Shown: positions 1 to 9,317, counted from the first letter of the stretch. The stretch: DNA of 64,000 bases from Pelagimonas sp. (GCA_025210345.1 JAOARX010000038.1:34893-98892); one strand, 5' to 3'. Notes: a model not told the origin generated them from the sequence alone. Made by a program: numbers and translations.

Positions 1-46
1 GCCGCCACCGGCCTAGCGGCCATTTGGCGTTGCAGGCGCCCCACAG

Positions 47-55
47 TTATCCACA
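47..55 (+). promoter_or_regulatory. Single consensus DnaA box
   Basis: The nonamer TTATCCACA matches the bacterial DnaA-box consensus exactly and lies about 140 bases upstream of the wall-hydrolase start. It is one isolated copy: I see no cluster of further boxes or AT-rich unwinding region in the window. It could be a DnaA regulatory site or chance. The rest of bases 1-193 shows nothing else I can name. Confidence 0.35.
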
Positions 56-193
56 GATTTCTTTGTGCGCGGGCCGGGAATCGCGGATGATCTTACCTAT
101 CTCTTTACCAATTGAACCAATTTCTATAGAGGCTCCGCAATCTGGCCTTGGGTGGTTTTGCCCCTTTTGGCCTCCCACAACTTTGAGTCCTCG

Positions 194-841
194 ATGATCA
201 GATCTCTTCTTGTCTCCCTCGCCCTGACCCTAGCAGCACCGGTTTTCGCGGATGGCACAGGGGCTGCGACGCGGCTTATGACGGTTGAAAAGCGCGGTCT
301 TGCCGCGATCACGGTGGACCGCCTGACCAAGCTGACCCTGGCCAGCGCGCAGGGGCCGAACAAAGCCGCAAAATCATCGTCTAAGATCAGCTATTCCACC
401 GACTGGCTGGATCGCCAGCCCGCCGCATCCGGTGGGGCAGACTGGAAATGCCTGGCTGAGGCCCTGTATTTCGAAGCGCGTGGCGAAACTGTCAAAGGCC
501 AGTTTGCCGTCGCAGAAGTGATCTTGAACCGCGTCGACAGCGGGCGCTTTCCCAATTCGGTCTGCGGTGTGATCAACCAGGGGACCGGGCGCAAATACGC
601 CTGCCAGTTCACCTATACCTGTGACGGACGCCCGGAACACATCAACGAACCGCTTGCCTGGTCGCGCGTCGGCAAGGCCGCAAAAGCAGTGCTGGACGGC
701 AAAGCCCCCCGTGTTCTGACAAAGGGGGCGACGCATTATCACACCACGGCCGTCAACCCATCCTGGTCGCGAAAATACAGCCGAACCGCGCGGATTGGCG
801 TGCACATTTTTTACAAACACACGTGGAAAGCCCGCGGATAG
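194..841 (+). CDS. Cell wall hydrolase, SleB (Hydrolase_2) family
   Basis: Predicted secreted peptidoglycan hydrolase of 215 residues. I chose the ATG at 194 because it opens directly on a signal peptide (MIRSLLVSLALTLAAPVFAD); the in-frame GTG at 152 would bury that behind 14 extra residues. A linker of about 60 residues is followed by the SleB-type catalytic domain (about 83-213), whose hallmark is EALYFEARGE with the likely catalytic glutamate near residue 89. SleB-family enzymes cleave the glycan strand; outside spore formers they act in wall turnover in the periplasm. Conserved cysteines (86, 124, 137, 143) could form disulfides, which fits export. The family call is firm, but the exact substrate bond and role here are inferred. 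Confidence 0.85.
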   Translation: MIRSLLVSLALTLAAPVFADGTGAATRLMTVEKRGLAAITVDRLTKLTLASAQGPNKAAKSSSKISYSTDWLDRQPAASGGADWKCLAEALYFEARGETVKGQFAVAEVILNRVDSGRFPNSVCGVINQGTGRKYACQFTYTCDGRPEHINEPLAWSRVGKAAKAVLDGKAPRVLTKGATHYHTTAVNPSWSRKYSRTARIGVHIFYKHTWKARG

Positions 842-851
842 GTCGTATTTG

Positions 852-868
852 TGCTTCTTTACGAAGCA
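852..868 (+). terminator. Small hairpin after wall-hydrolase gene
   Basis: TGCTTC pairs with GAAGCA across a five-base loop, eleven bases after the stop codon. No T run follows, so it is at best a weak terminator or an mRNA 3' end structure. Confidence 0.25.
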
Positions 869-934
869 TCATTGCGTTACCACCCGATCACTGGCGCCCC
901 CGCGCGCCGCTGATTTGATCTTGGGGTCCTCACT

Positions 935-1885
935 ATGGCCAGCGAAATCCGTCTAGCTTTTGCTCATCCGTCCGAGCGCGCCATCGCCACCGCCGATGAC
1001 CGCCCTAGGGATCGCATCTCTCTGCGCGACCATGTGGTCGAGGTCGAAATTGGTGCCTTTCAAGCGGAACGGGGCACCAAGCAACGCATTCAGTTCAATG
1101 TGGTGGTGGAAGTGGAACCGCTGACCGGACCGATCGAGGACGATGTCGACCGGATTTTGTCCTATGACCGTGTCACCGAAGCGATTGCCCATGAACTGTC
1201 GGCCGAGCGGCTGAACCTGCTGGAAACCCTGGCCGAGCGCGTGGCCGAACGGATCTTGCTGGAACCCCAGGCCATTCGAAGCTTTGTCAGAATCGAAAAG
1301 CTTGATCGTGGCCCCGGCGCCCTTGGTGTCGAAATCGTGCGCACGCGCCGTGATATGGCCGATCATCTCGAAGAAATGGCCGATGAGCTGGCACAAGAGC
1401 GTCCGCACCCACGCGTGGTGTTCCTGTCCAACGACGCCATTTCCCACCCGGACCTGACCCAGTGGATCAGCACCATGGACGCCCGAAAGGCCCCGGTGAT
1501 CTTGTGTGTTGGCCTGCCCGATGAAGCGGGTCCACAGACCGGGCACACGATGACGCAGCGCCGGATTGACCTGCTATCGATTGAACAAAACGGCTGGTTT
1601 CTGGCCTCTCGCGACCTGCGCTGCAAGGTCGTCGCCACCCGTACTGAACTGGATTGGGCCATGAAGAACGGCCAGATCTGTGTCTGGGCGCCGTCCAAGA
1701 TCGTACTGGATGCGGTCGAGGGTCCGCAAACCCAACCGCGCAACGCCCAGGCCTTGTCCGCATGGTTCGCACAAGAGATGGAAGCCTGCGAGTTTTTGAT
1801 GATTGACGGCACAATCGGCGGGAATTTGCCGGACAGCGGCTCAATTCCACAACGTCAGGTTGATATCGGGCAGCCGTTGTTCTGA
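935..1885 (+). CDS. folB: Dihydroneopterin aldolase with long C-terminal extension
   Basis: FolB converts 7,8-dihydroneopterin to 6-hydroxymethyl-dihydropterin in folate synthesis. Residues about 25-150 carry the aldolase fold: ISLRDHVVEVEIGAFQAER at the start, then the helix region around YDRVTEAI and LLETLAERVAERIL. Ordinary FolB is about 120 residues; this protein has 316. The extra 165 or so C-terminal residues begin near HPRVVFLSNDA and contain MTQRRIDLLSIEQNGW, WAPSKIVLDA and ALSAWFAQEMEA, an order reminiscent of the C-terminal half of small amino-acid-kinase-like proteins, which I could not verify. folP follows after 39 bases and glmM after that, so this is a folate/cell-wall-precursor operon. 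Confidence 0.85.
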   Translation: MASEIRLAFAHPSERAIATADDRPRDRISLRDHVVEVEIGAFQAERGTKQRIQFNVVVEVEPLTGPIEDDVDRILSYDRVTEAIAHELSAERLNLLETLAERVAERILLEPQAIRSFVRIEKLDRGPGALGVEIVRTRRDMADHLEEMADELAQERPHPRVVFLSNDAISHPDLTQWISTMDARKAPVILCVGLPDEAGPQTGHTMTQRRIDLLSIEQNGWFLASRDLRCKVVATRTELDWAMKNGQICVWAPSKIVLDAVEGPQTQPRNAQALSAWFAQEMEACEFLMIDGTIGGNLPDSGSIPQRQVDIGQPLF

Positions 1886-1924
1886 GAATCTTGCCAAGCC
1901 CGCCCAGATCGTTCACCTGAGCCT

Positions 1925-2935
1925 ATGGACGCTTACTATCGCCCCCTCACCTGCACCACGCAGCCCAAACCCGACGGCGCTTTTTCCGTCGCGCAGACAT
2001 CTGTCTGGTTTACGCACGCCATGTGCCATCGCCGCGGCGCCGATCCGGTTTGTGTCGCGGCACAGGATATCCCCGAACCCTGGCTGACGCGGCTGACGGC
2101 CCCGCGCAAGGATATTCTTGGACTGGATATGAGCCAGCCCCATGTCATGGGTATCCTAAATGTCACGCCGGACAGTTTCTCGGATGGGGGCACGCATAAC
2201 ACTGCCCCCCGCGCCCTGGCCTGCGCCCGCGCTATGATCCAAGCTGGCGTGTCCCTCATCGACATCGGCGGCGAAAGCACGCGGCCCGGTGCGAAAACCG
2301 TCCCGGCCGAAGCGGAAATCGCGCGGACCGAGCCGGTCATTCGCGCGATCCGCCACGACATGAATATCCCTCTGTCCATCGACACGCGCAAATCTTCGGT
2401 TGCGGAGGCCGCGGTCGAAGCGGGTGCGAGCCTGATCAACGACGTCTCTGGTTTTACCTTTGATCCGATGCTGGCCCCTTTTGCCGCCAACAATGATCTG
2501 CCAGTCTGTGTCATGCACGCGCGGGGCGATCCCGAAACCATGCACATCAATCCGCATTACGACGATGTGTTGCTGGATGTTTTCGATTTTCTCGAAGCCC
2601 AGATCCTCATGTTGGAAAGCATCGGAATGTCGCGCGATCATATCCTGGTGGACCCGGGGATTGGGTTTGGCAAGACAATGGATCACAACCTGTTGCTGCT
2701 CAACAGTTTATCTCTGTTTCATGGATTGGGATGCCCGGTTTTATTGGGGGCATCACGCAAGCGTTTCATCGGTGACATCTCAAAGGTGGAAACCGCAGCC
2801 CAACGCATGCAGGGATCGATTGCCGTTGCGCTGGCGGCCTATGCGCAGGGGGTGCAAATCACCCGCGTGCATGACGTCGCAGAAACCATTCAAGCGCTTT
2901 CACTTTGGACAGCTATTTCAAAAGGAAAACATTGA
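1925..2935 (+). CDS. folP: Dihydropteroate synthase
   Basis: FolP condenses 6-hydroxymethyl-dihydropterin diphosphate with p-aminobenzoate to give dihydropteroate and is the target of sulfonamides. The TIM-barrel motifs are intact: [16 protein letters not shown] (about 74-89), [46 protein letters not shown] and GASRKRFIG. At 336 residues it carries about 60 extra N-terminal residues (starting MDAYYRPL) before the usual start region. I recall such an extension as common in Rhodobacterales homologues, so I kept the upstream ATG. The stop overlaps the glmM start by one base (TGATG), implying translational coupling. Confidence 0.95.
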   Translation: MDAYYRPLTCTTQPKPDGAFSVAQTSVWFTHAMCHRRGADPVCVAAQDIPEPWLTRLTAPRKDILGLDMSQPHVMGILNVTPDSFSDGGTHNTAPRALACARAMIQAGVSLIDIGGESTRPGAKTVPAEAEIARTEPVIRAIRHDMNIPLSIDTRKSSVAEAAVEAGASLINDVSGFTFDPMLAPFAANNDLPVCVMHARGDPETMHINPHYDDVLLDVFDFLEAQILMLESIGMSRDHILVDPGIGFGKTMDHNLLLLNSLSLFHGLGCPVLLGASRKRFIGDISKVETAAQRMQGSIAVALAAYAQGVQITRVHDVAETIQALSLWTAISKGKH

Positions 2936-4278
2936 TGACCCGCAATATGTTCGGAACCGATGGCATTCGCGGCACCGCGAATAAGTTTCCCATGACAGCC
3001 GAGATGACCTTGATGCTGGGGGCTGCGGTCGGGCGGCATTTTCGCAATGAGCACCAGGGGGTCCACCGGGTGGTGATCGGCAAGGACACACGCCTGTCCG
3101 GCTATATGTTCGAAAATGCGCTCACCGCTGGCCTGACGTCGACCGGTATGAATGTTTTGTTGCTGGGCCCGGTGCCCACACCGGCGGTGGGACTGTTGAC
3201 CACCTCGATGCGTGCGGATCTTGGCATCATGATTTCCGCAAGCCACAACCCGGCGGAGGACAACGGCATCAAGTTTTTCGGGCCCGATGGCTTCAAACTG
3301 TCGGATGCGGTCGAGGCGGAAATCGAGACGCTGGTTGAAACCGGTGTCCGGCCCGCGCACCCCGAAAACATCGGCCGGGCCAAACGAATTGATGACGGGC
3401 GTTTTCGCTATCAAGAGCGGGTCAAATCCACCCTGCCCCAGGGGCTCAGGCTGGATGGAATCAAGGTCGTGATCGATTGCGCCAACGGCGCCGCCTATCG
3501 CACCGCACCCGAGGTCCTGTGGGAGTTGGGCGCGGATGTCGTGACGATCGGCACCGAGCCCAACGGGTTGAACATCAACAAGGATTGTGGATCGACCCAA
3601 CCGCAAAAAGCAGCGGACGCCGTGCTGCGCCACAACGCGGATGTCGGCATTTGTCTGGATGGGGACGCGGATCGGATTATCCTGATCGATGAAAAAGGTC
3701 AGGTCGCGGATGGCGATCAGCTGATGGGCCTCTTGGCGTCCAGCTGGGCCGACACCGGGCGGCTTAAGGGGGGCGCCTTGGTGGCCACGGTGATGTCGAA
3801 CCTGGGGCTTGAGCGGTTCCTGGACGGCAAGGGGCTCAGGCTTGAGCGCACCAAGGTCGGCGACAGATATGTCGTTGAAACAATGCGCAAAAACGGCTTT
3901 AACCTGGGCGGAGAGCAATCCGGCCACATTGTGATGACCGACTATGCGACCACCGGTGACGGGCTTATGGCGGGCATGCAGTTCCTGGCGGAAATGGTAC
4001 GCACCGGACGCAAGGCGTCAGAATTGACCCAGGTGTTCGACCCCGTGCCGCAGTTGCTCAAGAACGTCCGTTTTGCCACGGATTCGCTGCCGCTGGACCA
4101 GGTGGGGGTCAAGGCCGCCATCGCACAGGCCGAGGCCGATCTGATCGGGAAAGGGCGTCTGCTGATCCGTAAATCCGGCACCGAGCCGCTGATCCGGGTC
4201 ATGGCCGAATGCGAAGATCCCGCTTTGCTGGAACAGGTGGTTGATGGGATCGTGGCCGAAGTTCAGGCCGTCGCTTAA
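2935..4278 (+). CDS. glmM: Phosphoglucosamine mutase
   Basis: GlmM interconverts glucosamine-6-phosphate and glucosamine-1-phosphate, supplying UDP-GlcNAc for peptidoglycan and lipid A. The 447-residue length is standard. The family start [12 protein letters not shown] follows four residues after the ATG. The phosphoserine loop [17 protein letters not shown] places the catalytic serine at about residue 103, the metal loop DGDADR is present, and [12 protein letters not shown] near the C terminus is the phosphate-binding loop. The start at 2935 overlaps the folP stop. A strong terminator follows, closing the folB-folP-glmM unit. Confidence 0.97.
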   Translation: MTRNMFGTDGIRGTANKFPMTAEMTLMLGAAVGRHFRNEHQGVHRVVIGKDTRLSGYMFENALTAGLTSTGMNVLLLGPVPTPAVGLLTTSMRADLGIMISASHNPAEDNGIKFFGPDGFKLSDAVEAEIETLVETGVRPAHPENIGRAKRIDDGRFRYQERVKSTLPQGLRLDGIKVVIDCANGAAYRTAPEVLWELGADVVTIGTEPNGLNINKDCGSTQPQKAADAVLRHNADVGICLDGDADRIILIDEKGQVADGDQLMGLLASSWADTGRLKGGALVATVMSNLGLERFLDGKGLRLERTKVGDRYVVETMRKNGFNLGGEQSGHIVMTDYATTGDGLMAGMQFLAEMVRTGRKASELTQVFDPVPQLLKNVRFATDSLPLDQVGVKAAIAQAEADLIGKGRLLIRKSGTEPLIRVMAECEDPALLEQVVDGIVAEVQAVA

Positions 4279-4302
4279 CGCCCTTATCCCCTATGAATGG
4301 CA

Positions 4303-4331
4303 CCCGGCAGAGCGCTCTGCCGGGGCCTTTT
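4303..4331 (+). terminator. Rho-independent terminator of folB-folP-glmM
   Basis: A perfect 22-base palindrome (CCCGGCAGAGC followed by its complement, 4303-4324) is followed by GGCCTTTT. It lies 25 bases after the glmM stop. Confidence 0.85.
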
Positions 4332-4447
4332 GACTGCATAGCCCACCTGGGTTTCCGGCTTTGCCCGGGCACAGGTCCAGCCTGAGCATGCGTGGCGGGT
4401 GTCGTCTGATCTTCTGAAAGCTGTCGTGATTTCAGACCGACAGCCCC

Positions 4448-4960
4448 TTAGGCCTTGCGCAAGACCGCGCCACGCAGCCCACGCCACAGGCGACGGAAAA
4501 AGGCGATGATCCCCGCAAGAAACGCCCATACCCCAAAGAACCCGGTGCCCGCGAACATCGCCCCCTCGAAGGTCGCAGGCACAGCCGGTTTGTAGGCCTC
4601 AAACGCGCGTTTGGCGATGTCCCGGTCTCCCATGTGGCTCGCCAATTTGGCCCGCATAAACGGCCCCGCCCCTTCCAGCGCAGCCAGATCCTGAGACAGG
4701 CGCGCATGCCGGGCGATGTCAAACGCCATGTTTTCGGATTGGGTTTTGGCCAAAGCGCCCTCTTGCGAAAGCTGGTCAAGATAGGCGGCAAGCGTCATAT
4801 CCACATCTGCCGCGTCCGCTTCATAGCGGGTGATCTGGCGCGACAATTCATCCACGGCACCACCCAATCGCTGCATATATTGCTGCGAAAACTCAGGGAA
4901 TTGCGACAGCCCCAAAGCCCCGGTCACGGCCCCTGCCATGGTCAACGCGCGTGTGATCAT
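4448..4960 (-). CDS. DUF2937 family membrane protein
   Basis: A 170-residue protein recognised as DUF2937 from the N-terminal pattern in which a hydrophobic stretch leads into LGLSQFPEFSQQYMQRLGGAVDEL. It has an N-terminal membrane segment (about 3-20), a long helical, coiled-coil-like middle, and a C-terminal membrane segment (GFFGVWAFLAGIIAFF) followed by a basic tail. I chose the ATG at 4960, not the upstream one at 5011, because the upstream start would fall beyond the proS terminator hairpin. Function is unknown for the family; it is probably an inner-membrane protein with a periplasmic helical domain. Confidence 0.75.
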   Translation of the reverse strand: MITRALTMAGAVTGALGLSQFPEFSQQYMQRLGGAVDELSRQITRYEADAADVDMTLAAYLDQLSQEGALAKTQSENMAFDIARHARLSQDLAALEGAGPFMRAKLASHMGDRDIAKRAFEAYKPAVPATFEGAMFAGTGFFGVWAFLAGIIAFFRRLWRGLRGAVLRKA

Positions 4961-4970
4961 CTTGTCCACC

Positions 4971-5003
4971 CAAAGAAATGCCCCGACCAAGATAGGCCGG
5001 GGC
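4971..5003 (-). terminator. Terminator of proS (minus strand)
   Basis: GCCCCG (4980-4985) pairs with CGGGGC (4998-5003). Read on the minus strand the hairpin is followed by ATTTCTTTG. It sits 27 bases after the proS stop and separates proS from the DUF2937 gene. Confidence 0.7.
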
Positions 5004-5029
5004 ACGTGCATTCGCGAAGGGAATTTTTC

Positions 5030-6373
5030 TTATCCCGCAACCTTGCCATAGATCTCGGCGATCTTGGCGATGGCCTGTTCCGGCGGCATTTCCGTGTTTT
5101 CACCGGTGCGGCGGCAGGTGACTTCGACCACGCCGTTTTTCAGACCGCGCGGACCAACGGTGATCCGCCAGGGCAGACCAATCAGGTCCATGGTGGCGAA
5201 TTTGCCCCCCGCACGTTCGTTGCGGTCATCATACAGCGGCTCAAGCCCCAGCGCGCTCAGCGATGCATAGAGCGCATTACAGGCCTCGTCGGCGGCTTCG
5301 TCCCCCTGCTTGAGGTTCACGATGCCACAGTGGAAGGGGGTCACGCCCTCGGGCCAGATGATGCCCTTGTCGTCATGCGACGCTTCGATGATCGCGCCCA
5401 ACAGCCGGGACACGCCGATCCCGTGCGACCCCATGTGAACCGGGGTGGGTTTGCCATCCGGGCCCTGAACCGTCGCGCCCAACGCATCCGAATACTTGGT
5501 GCCGAAATAGAAAATCTGCCCCACTTCGATCCCGCGCGCCACGCGGCGGCGCTCTTGTGGGACCTGATTGAACAGCGCTTCATCATGGGTTTCATCGGTG
5601 CGCGCATAGCGCGAGGTGAACTCTTCGAGAACGGCCTGGCACTGTTCGACGCTGTCAAAATCAATCTCGCGATCGCCAAAGGTCAGATCGGTGACTTCGC
5701 TGTCATAAAAGACCTCGGATTCACCGGTTTCGGCCAGCACGAGGAACTCATGCGTATCATCCCCACCAATCGGGCCAGAATCGGCACGCATCGGAATCGC
5801 CTGAAGCCCCATGCGCTCATAGGTGCGCAGATAGCTGACCAGATGGCGGTTATAGGCGTGCAGCGCGTCCTCTTTGGAGAGGTCAAAGTTATACCCGTCC
5901 TTCATGTAGAACTCGCGCCCGCGCATCACGCCAAAGCGCGGGCGGATTTCGTCGCGGAACTTCCACTGGATCTGATACAGGGTCAGCGGCAGGTCCTTGT
6001 AAGACGACACATGGCTGCGGAACACATCGGTAAACAGCTCTTCGGCGGTGGGCGAAAACAGCATGTCACGGCCATGACGGTCCTGCATGCGCAGCATTTC
6101 TTCGCCATAGCCGTCATAGCGGCCGGATTCACGCCACAGGTCAGCGGTTTGCAGCGTCGGCATCTGCATCGCGATGTGCCCGGCCTTGGCCTGTTCTTCG
6201 TGGATGATGTCCTCGATCTTGCGCAGAACCTTGAACCCCATGGGCAGCCAGGAATAGATGCCGGCGGCCTGTTGTTTGATCATCCCCGCGCGCAACATGT
6301 AGCGGTGGCTGACAATCTGCGCCTCAGAGGGCGTTTCCTTGAGAACGGGGAGAAAGTAGCGGGAAAGGCGCAT
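5030..6373 (-). CDS. proS: Prolyl-tRNA synthetase, short alphaproteobacterial type
   Basis: ProS charges tRNA-Pro with proline. The start [18 protein letters not shown] at 6373 is the family's usual N terminus; the frame stays open upstream but without a good start. Class II motifs are visible: [37 protein letters not shown] (motif 2) and [16 protein letters not shown] (motif 3). It has 447 residues, whereas the long bacterial form of about 570 carries an INS editing domain between motifs 2 and 3. Here that interval has no room for it, as is known for alphaproteobacterial enzymes that depend on a separate trans-editing protein for Ala-tRNA-Pro. No such editing gene lies in this window. Confidence 0.95.
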   Translation of the reverse strand: MRLSRYFLPVLKETPSEAQIVSHRYMLRAGMIKQQAAGIYSWLPMGFKVLRKIEDIIHEEQAKAGHIAMQMPTLQTADLWRESGRYDGYGEEMLRMQDRHGRDMLFSPTAEELFTDVFRSHVSSYKDLPLTLYQIQWKFRDEIRPRFGVMRGREFYMKDGYNFDLSKEDALHAYNRHLVSYLRTYERMGLQAIPMRADSGPIGGDDTHEFLVLAETGESEVFYDSEVTDLTFGDREIDFDSVEQCQAVLEEFTSRYARTDETHDEALFNQVPQERRRVARGIEVGQIFYFGTKYSDALGATVQGPDGKPTPVHMGSHGIGVSRLLGAIIEASHDDKGIIWPEGVTPFHCGIVNLKQGDEAADEACNALYASLSALGLEPLYDDRNERAGGKFATMDLIGLPWRITVGPRGLKNGVVEVTCRRTGENTEMPPEQAIAKIAEIYGKVAG

Positions 6374-6446
6374 ATCGGACCCTTGCAATTGACTGGTTAC
6401 AGGGGTTTTGCGCCATGCGCCCCCGGTTGACAAGGGTCCAGACCAA

Positions 6447-6824
6447 TTATGCGCCGCTGCGGCTGCGCTCGGCCAGCAGGGCAAGCAAGGGAAAGCCAAG
6501 GAACAGCACCCATTGCGGTTGGGTGAGCAGCTCTCCCATCCACAAAACGCCTCCGGTCAGAAATAGCCCGGCCCAGCCCAGTTGCACCAGCGCACTGACC
6601 ACCAAAAGCGTGCGATTGGGGCCGCGCGCCAGCCACAGGTAGATGCCCGCCAGCCCGACCAACACCACGGTGATCGCATGCCAAAGCACCCAGGACATGA
6701 CGCGCAGATCCGGTGTGGACAGTTGATCCCAAAAGGCCCGCGGATATTGCGGTCCGCCCATGAAAAAATGAAGGCCCGCTGTGCCCAGCATAAGCACCGC
6801 GAGAAAGAGGAAGGGTTTTGACAT
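6447..6824 (-). CDS. Small four-segment inner-membrane protein
   Basis: A 125-residue hydrophobic protein starting [20 protein letters not shown], with about four predicted membrane segments (roughly 4-20, 45-65, 72-95 and 100-118). I do not recognise a named family. Its start is 79 bases from the divergent TetR gene, with two matching palindromes in between, so it is the probable regulated target of that TetR protein. The ATG at 6824 was chosen because longer versions of the frame would run across both operators and into the TetR coding region. Confidence 0.65.
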   Translation of the reverse strand: MSKPFLFLAVLMLGTAGLHFFMGGPQYPRAFWDQLSTPDLRVMSWVLWHAITVVLVGLAGIYLWLARGPNRTLLVVSALVQLGWAGLFLTGGVLWMGELLTQPQWVLFLGFPLLALLAERSRSGA

Positions 6825-6835
6825 GTTTCGATTCT

Positions 6836-6853
6836 CCATACGGTAGCGTATGG
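6836..6853. promoter_or_regulatory. TetR operator copy 1
   Basis: A perfect inverted repeat, CCATACG-GTAG-CGTATGG, lies just upstream of the small membrane protein gene. Its core ATACG-N4-CGTAT is shared with a second copy 42 bases away (centre to centre), about four helical turns. Divergent TetR genes commonly bind such sites. Confidence 0.7.
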
Positions 6854-6879
6854 TTTGCATTTTGCGCTGGCCCCAGTCA

Positions 6880-6893
6880 ATACGCCAGCGTAT
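6880..6893. promoter_or_regulatory. TetR operator copy 2
   Basis: ATACG-CCAG-CGTAT is the second copy of the palindrome, ending ten bases before the TetR start codon. Its position over the probable leader of the TetR gene suggests autorepression. Confidence 0.7.
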
Positions 6894-6902
6894 GGTTTTA
6901 AT

Positions 6903-7454
6903 ATGAGCAAAACACGTCTCTCCCAGGAAGATTGGATCAAAGCCGGGTTCCGCGCCTTGACAAAAGGAGGGCACGCCGCCCTGCGGGCCGAAGCCATCGC
7001 CCGGGATCTCAAGACAACCAAAGGGTCTTTCTACTGGCATTTCAAAGGATTAACCGACTACAAAACGGCGCTTCTCAAATTTTGGGCGGATCAGGCCACG
7101 GCGGGGATTATCACGGGTCTTGCTCCGCTTGCCCCCGGACTTGCGCGGTTGACGGCATTGATCGAAATCGCGTCGCAGACCCCTGAGGAATTTGGTGGCC
7201 CCCAGGCCGAACCCGCCATCCGCGAATGGGCGCGCTATGATACAGAGGCCGCCGACGCTGTGCGCCGGATTGATCAGGAGCGGATCACTTATCTCAGGGC
7301 GGAACTCGCCCAACTTGGGGTTCACACGCCCGAGGCGGCCGACCTGTTCTATGCCGCACATCTTGGACTGGAACAGCTTGCAATCAGCACGCAAGACAAC
7401 GGGCAACAGGCGCGCCTGTACCTACTTGAGCTGTTGGCGACTGCTTCCCCTTGA
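6903..7454 (+). CDS. TetR/AcrR family transcriptional regulator
   Basis: A 183-residue repressor. The N-terminal helix-turn-helix is clear (about 8-52): WIKAGFRALTKGGHAALRAE, IARDLKTTKGSFYWHFKG, with the family's signature SFYWHF. The C-terminal ligand domain (about 60-183) has no assignable ligand. It diverges from a small membrane protein gene across two palindromic sites and probably represses both. The ATG at 6903 gives the standard short arm before the first helix. Confidence 0.9.
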   Translation: MSKTRLSQEDWIKAGFRALTKGGHAALRAEAIARDLKTTKGSFYWHFKGLTDYKTALLKFWADQATAGIITGLAPLAPGLARLTALIEIASQTPEEFGGPQAEPAIREWARYDTEAADAVRRIDQERITYLRAELAQLGVHTPEAADLFYAAHLGLEQLAISTQDNGQQARLYLLELLATASP

Positions 7455-7503
7455 AACCCACGCGACATCGGGTGATGTAAGTGGAAACATGTAAGGAGTG
7501 CCC

Positions 7504-8613
7504 ATGCCCCTGCCCGTTGAAACGCAGATGAAATACTGGGGGATCACGACCGCGGTCGTGGCCATTGTCTTATGGTATCTGGGCACGGTCCTGACGCCCT
7601 TTGTTCTGGGGGCCGCCATCGCCTATTTCCTTGATCCCGTAGCGGATCGGCTTGAGGACATGGGCTTTTCCCGCGCGGTTGCCACGACCATCATCGCTGT
7701 GTTCGCGGTGGTTTTGTTCATCGTGGTCGCCTTGGCCGTGGTGCCGACCTTGATTCAACAGGCCTTTCAACTTGTTGAAACCGCGCCGGAGCTTATCCGC
7801 GATCTGCGCGCGTTTATTTCTGATCGCTTCCCCAGCCTGCTCAAACCCGACAGTCCGTTGCATGACGCGTTGAACAGCGTGGGTGCGACCGTTCAGGAAA
7901 AAGGAGGTGAGCTGTTCAGCACGCTGCTGGCGTCGCTGGGGTCCCTGTTGAACATTGCCATGCTCTTTGTGATTTCCCCGGTGGTGGCGGTCTATCTGCT
8001 GTTGGATTGGGACAATATGATCGCGCGCATTGATACCTTGCTGCCGATGGACCACCGGGACACCGTTCGGGCAATCGCCAGTGATGTTGATCAGGTGCTA
8101 TCGGGCTTTGTGCGCGGCATGGGCTCGGTCTGCATGATCCTTGGCACATATTACGCGGTGGCACTGATGGCGGCGGGGCTTAGCTTTGGTCTGGTGGTCG
8201 GCGCCATTGCCGGCATGCTGACCTTTATTCCCTATGTTGGTGCCTTGGTGGGCGGCGTGCTGGCCATCGGGCTGGCGCTGTTCCAGTTCTGGGGCAGCAT
8301 CGAAGTGGTCGAAGCGGGTGAAACCATCTACAAGACCGACTGGATCAGGATTGTCGTTGTCTGGGCGATTTTCCAATCTGGCCAACTGCTAGAAGGCAAT
8401 GTTCTGACACCCAAACTGGTGGGATCATCGGTGGGCCTGCACCCTGTCTGGCTGCTTTTGGCGCTGTCTGTCTTTGGATCGCTGTTCGGGTTCGTCGGCA
8501 TGCTGGTTGCCGTGCCCCTGGCCGCGGCCATCGGGGTGATTGTGCGTTTTGGCGCCGATCAATACACCCGCAGCCGACTGTTCAAAGGCATCATCGGACG
8601 CGACCAGGAATGA
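7504..8613 (+). CDS. AI-2E family transporter (PerM-like permease)
   Basis: A 369-residue integral membrane protein of the PF01594 type, recognisable by N-terminal paired helices (WYLGTVLTPFVLGAAIAYFLD), the amphipathic middle region, and the C-terminal signatures GMLTFIPYVGALVGGVLA and GNVLTPKLVGSSVGLHPVWL. The family includes autoinducer-2 exporters and Na+/H+ antiporters, so the substrate is open. ATG 7504 has an AAGGAG ribosome site at 7493-7498; the GTG at 7498 overlaps that site and is rejected. Its stop overlaps the hdaA start (ATGA). Confidence 0.88.
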   Translation: MPLPVETQMKYWGITTAVVAIVLWYLGTVLTPFVLGAAIAYFLDPVADRLEDMGFSRAVATTIIAVFAVVLFIVVALAVVPTLIQQAFQLVETAPELIRDLRAFISDRFPSLLKPDSPLHDALNSVGATVQEKGGELFSTLLASLGSLLNIAMLFVISPVVAVYLLLDWDNMIARIDTLLPMDHRDTVRAIASDVDQVLSGFVRGMGSVCMILGTYYAVALMAAGLSFGLVVGAIAGMLTFIPYVGALVGGVLAIGLALFQFWGSIEVVEAGETIYKTDWIRIVVVWAIFQSGQLLEGNVLTPKLVGSSVGLHPVWLLLALSVFGSLFGFVGMLVAVPLAAAIGVIVRFGADQYTRSRLFKGIIGRDQE

Positions 8614-9296
8614 CCCAACCCAAACAACTTGCTCTGCCCTTGCCCAAACGTGCGGCGCTGGGGCGGGAAGACTTTTACGTGACCACCGCGAACGCCCTTG
8701 CCGTGGCGCAAATTGAAAGCTGGCAGATCTGGCCCGCGCGCAAGATGGTTCTGGCGGGGCCCAGCGGTGCGGGCAAAACCCATCTGGCGCATGTCTGGGC
8801 GGCGCTGTCAGGGGCGCGTATCGTTGAAGCCACTGACATCACGCCTGAAACCGTGCCGGATCTGGCCCAAAGCAGCCTTTGTGTGGAAAACGCCGAAGAT
8901 ATCGCGGGCAACGCGCAGGCCGAAGAAATCCTGTTTCACCTGCACAACATGGTGCTGGCCAACGGGCATGCGCTTTTGCTGACCGGCACCCGCCCCCCGA
9001 ACCTGTGGGGGCTGACCCTGCCCGATCTTCAAAGCCGGATGATGGGGGCACAAACCGCGACGCTGGCAGAGCCCGATGACGATCTTCTTGCGGCTTTGCT
9101 GCTTAAGCTGTTTGCCGATCGCCAGATCATGCCAGCCCCGGATGTCATCCCCTACCTGACCCGCCACATGCCCCGCAGCTATCGCGCCGCCCAGGACATT
9201 GTCGACGCGCTGGACGAGGCGGCGATGGGGCGCACCAAGGGTGTCAGCCGACCATTGGCCGCAGCGGTGCTGGAAGCGCTTGAACAACCCCGCTAA
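8610..9296 (+). CDS. hdaA: HdaA, DnaA-inactivation AAA protein
   Basis: A 228-residue protein resembling DnaA domain III without a DNA-binding domain. The N-terminal QLALPLP is a sliding-clamp-binding motif, as in Hda, followed by the P-loop GPSGAGKTHLAH and a C-terminal lid with SYRAAQDIVDALD. By analogy with Caulobacter HdaA, it would bind the DNA-loaded clamp and stimulate ATP hydrolysis by DnaA, preventing re-initiation. It overlaps the permease gene by four bases, so it is translationally coupled. ppk begins 63 bases downstream. Confidence 0.85.
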   Translation: MTQPKQLALPLPKRAALGREDFYVTTANALAVAQIESWQIWPARKMVLAGPSGAGKTHLAHVWAALSGARIVEATDITPETVPDLAQSSLCVENAEDIAGNAQAEEILFHLHNMVLANGHALLLTGTRPPNLWGLTLPDLQSRMMGAQTATLAEPDDDLLAALLLKLFADRQIMPAPDVIPYLTRHMPRSYRAAQDIVDALDEAAMGRTKGVSRPLAAAVLEALEQPR

Positions 9297-9317
9297 AGGG
9301 CAGAAAATAGGGGGTGC

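Noticed and set aside
4634..6430. 598-codon open frame on the plus strand opposite proS
   Set aside because: It is antisense to an unmistakable prolyl-tRNA synthetase and has shadow-type composition (many His, Arg, Gln) with no family motif.
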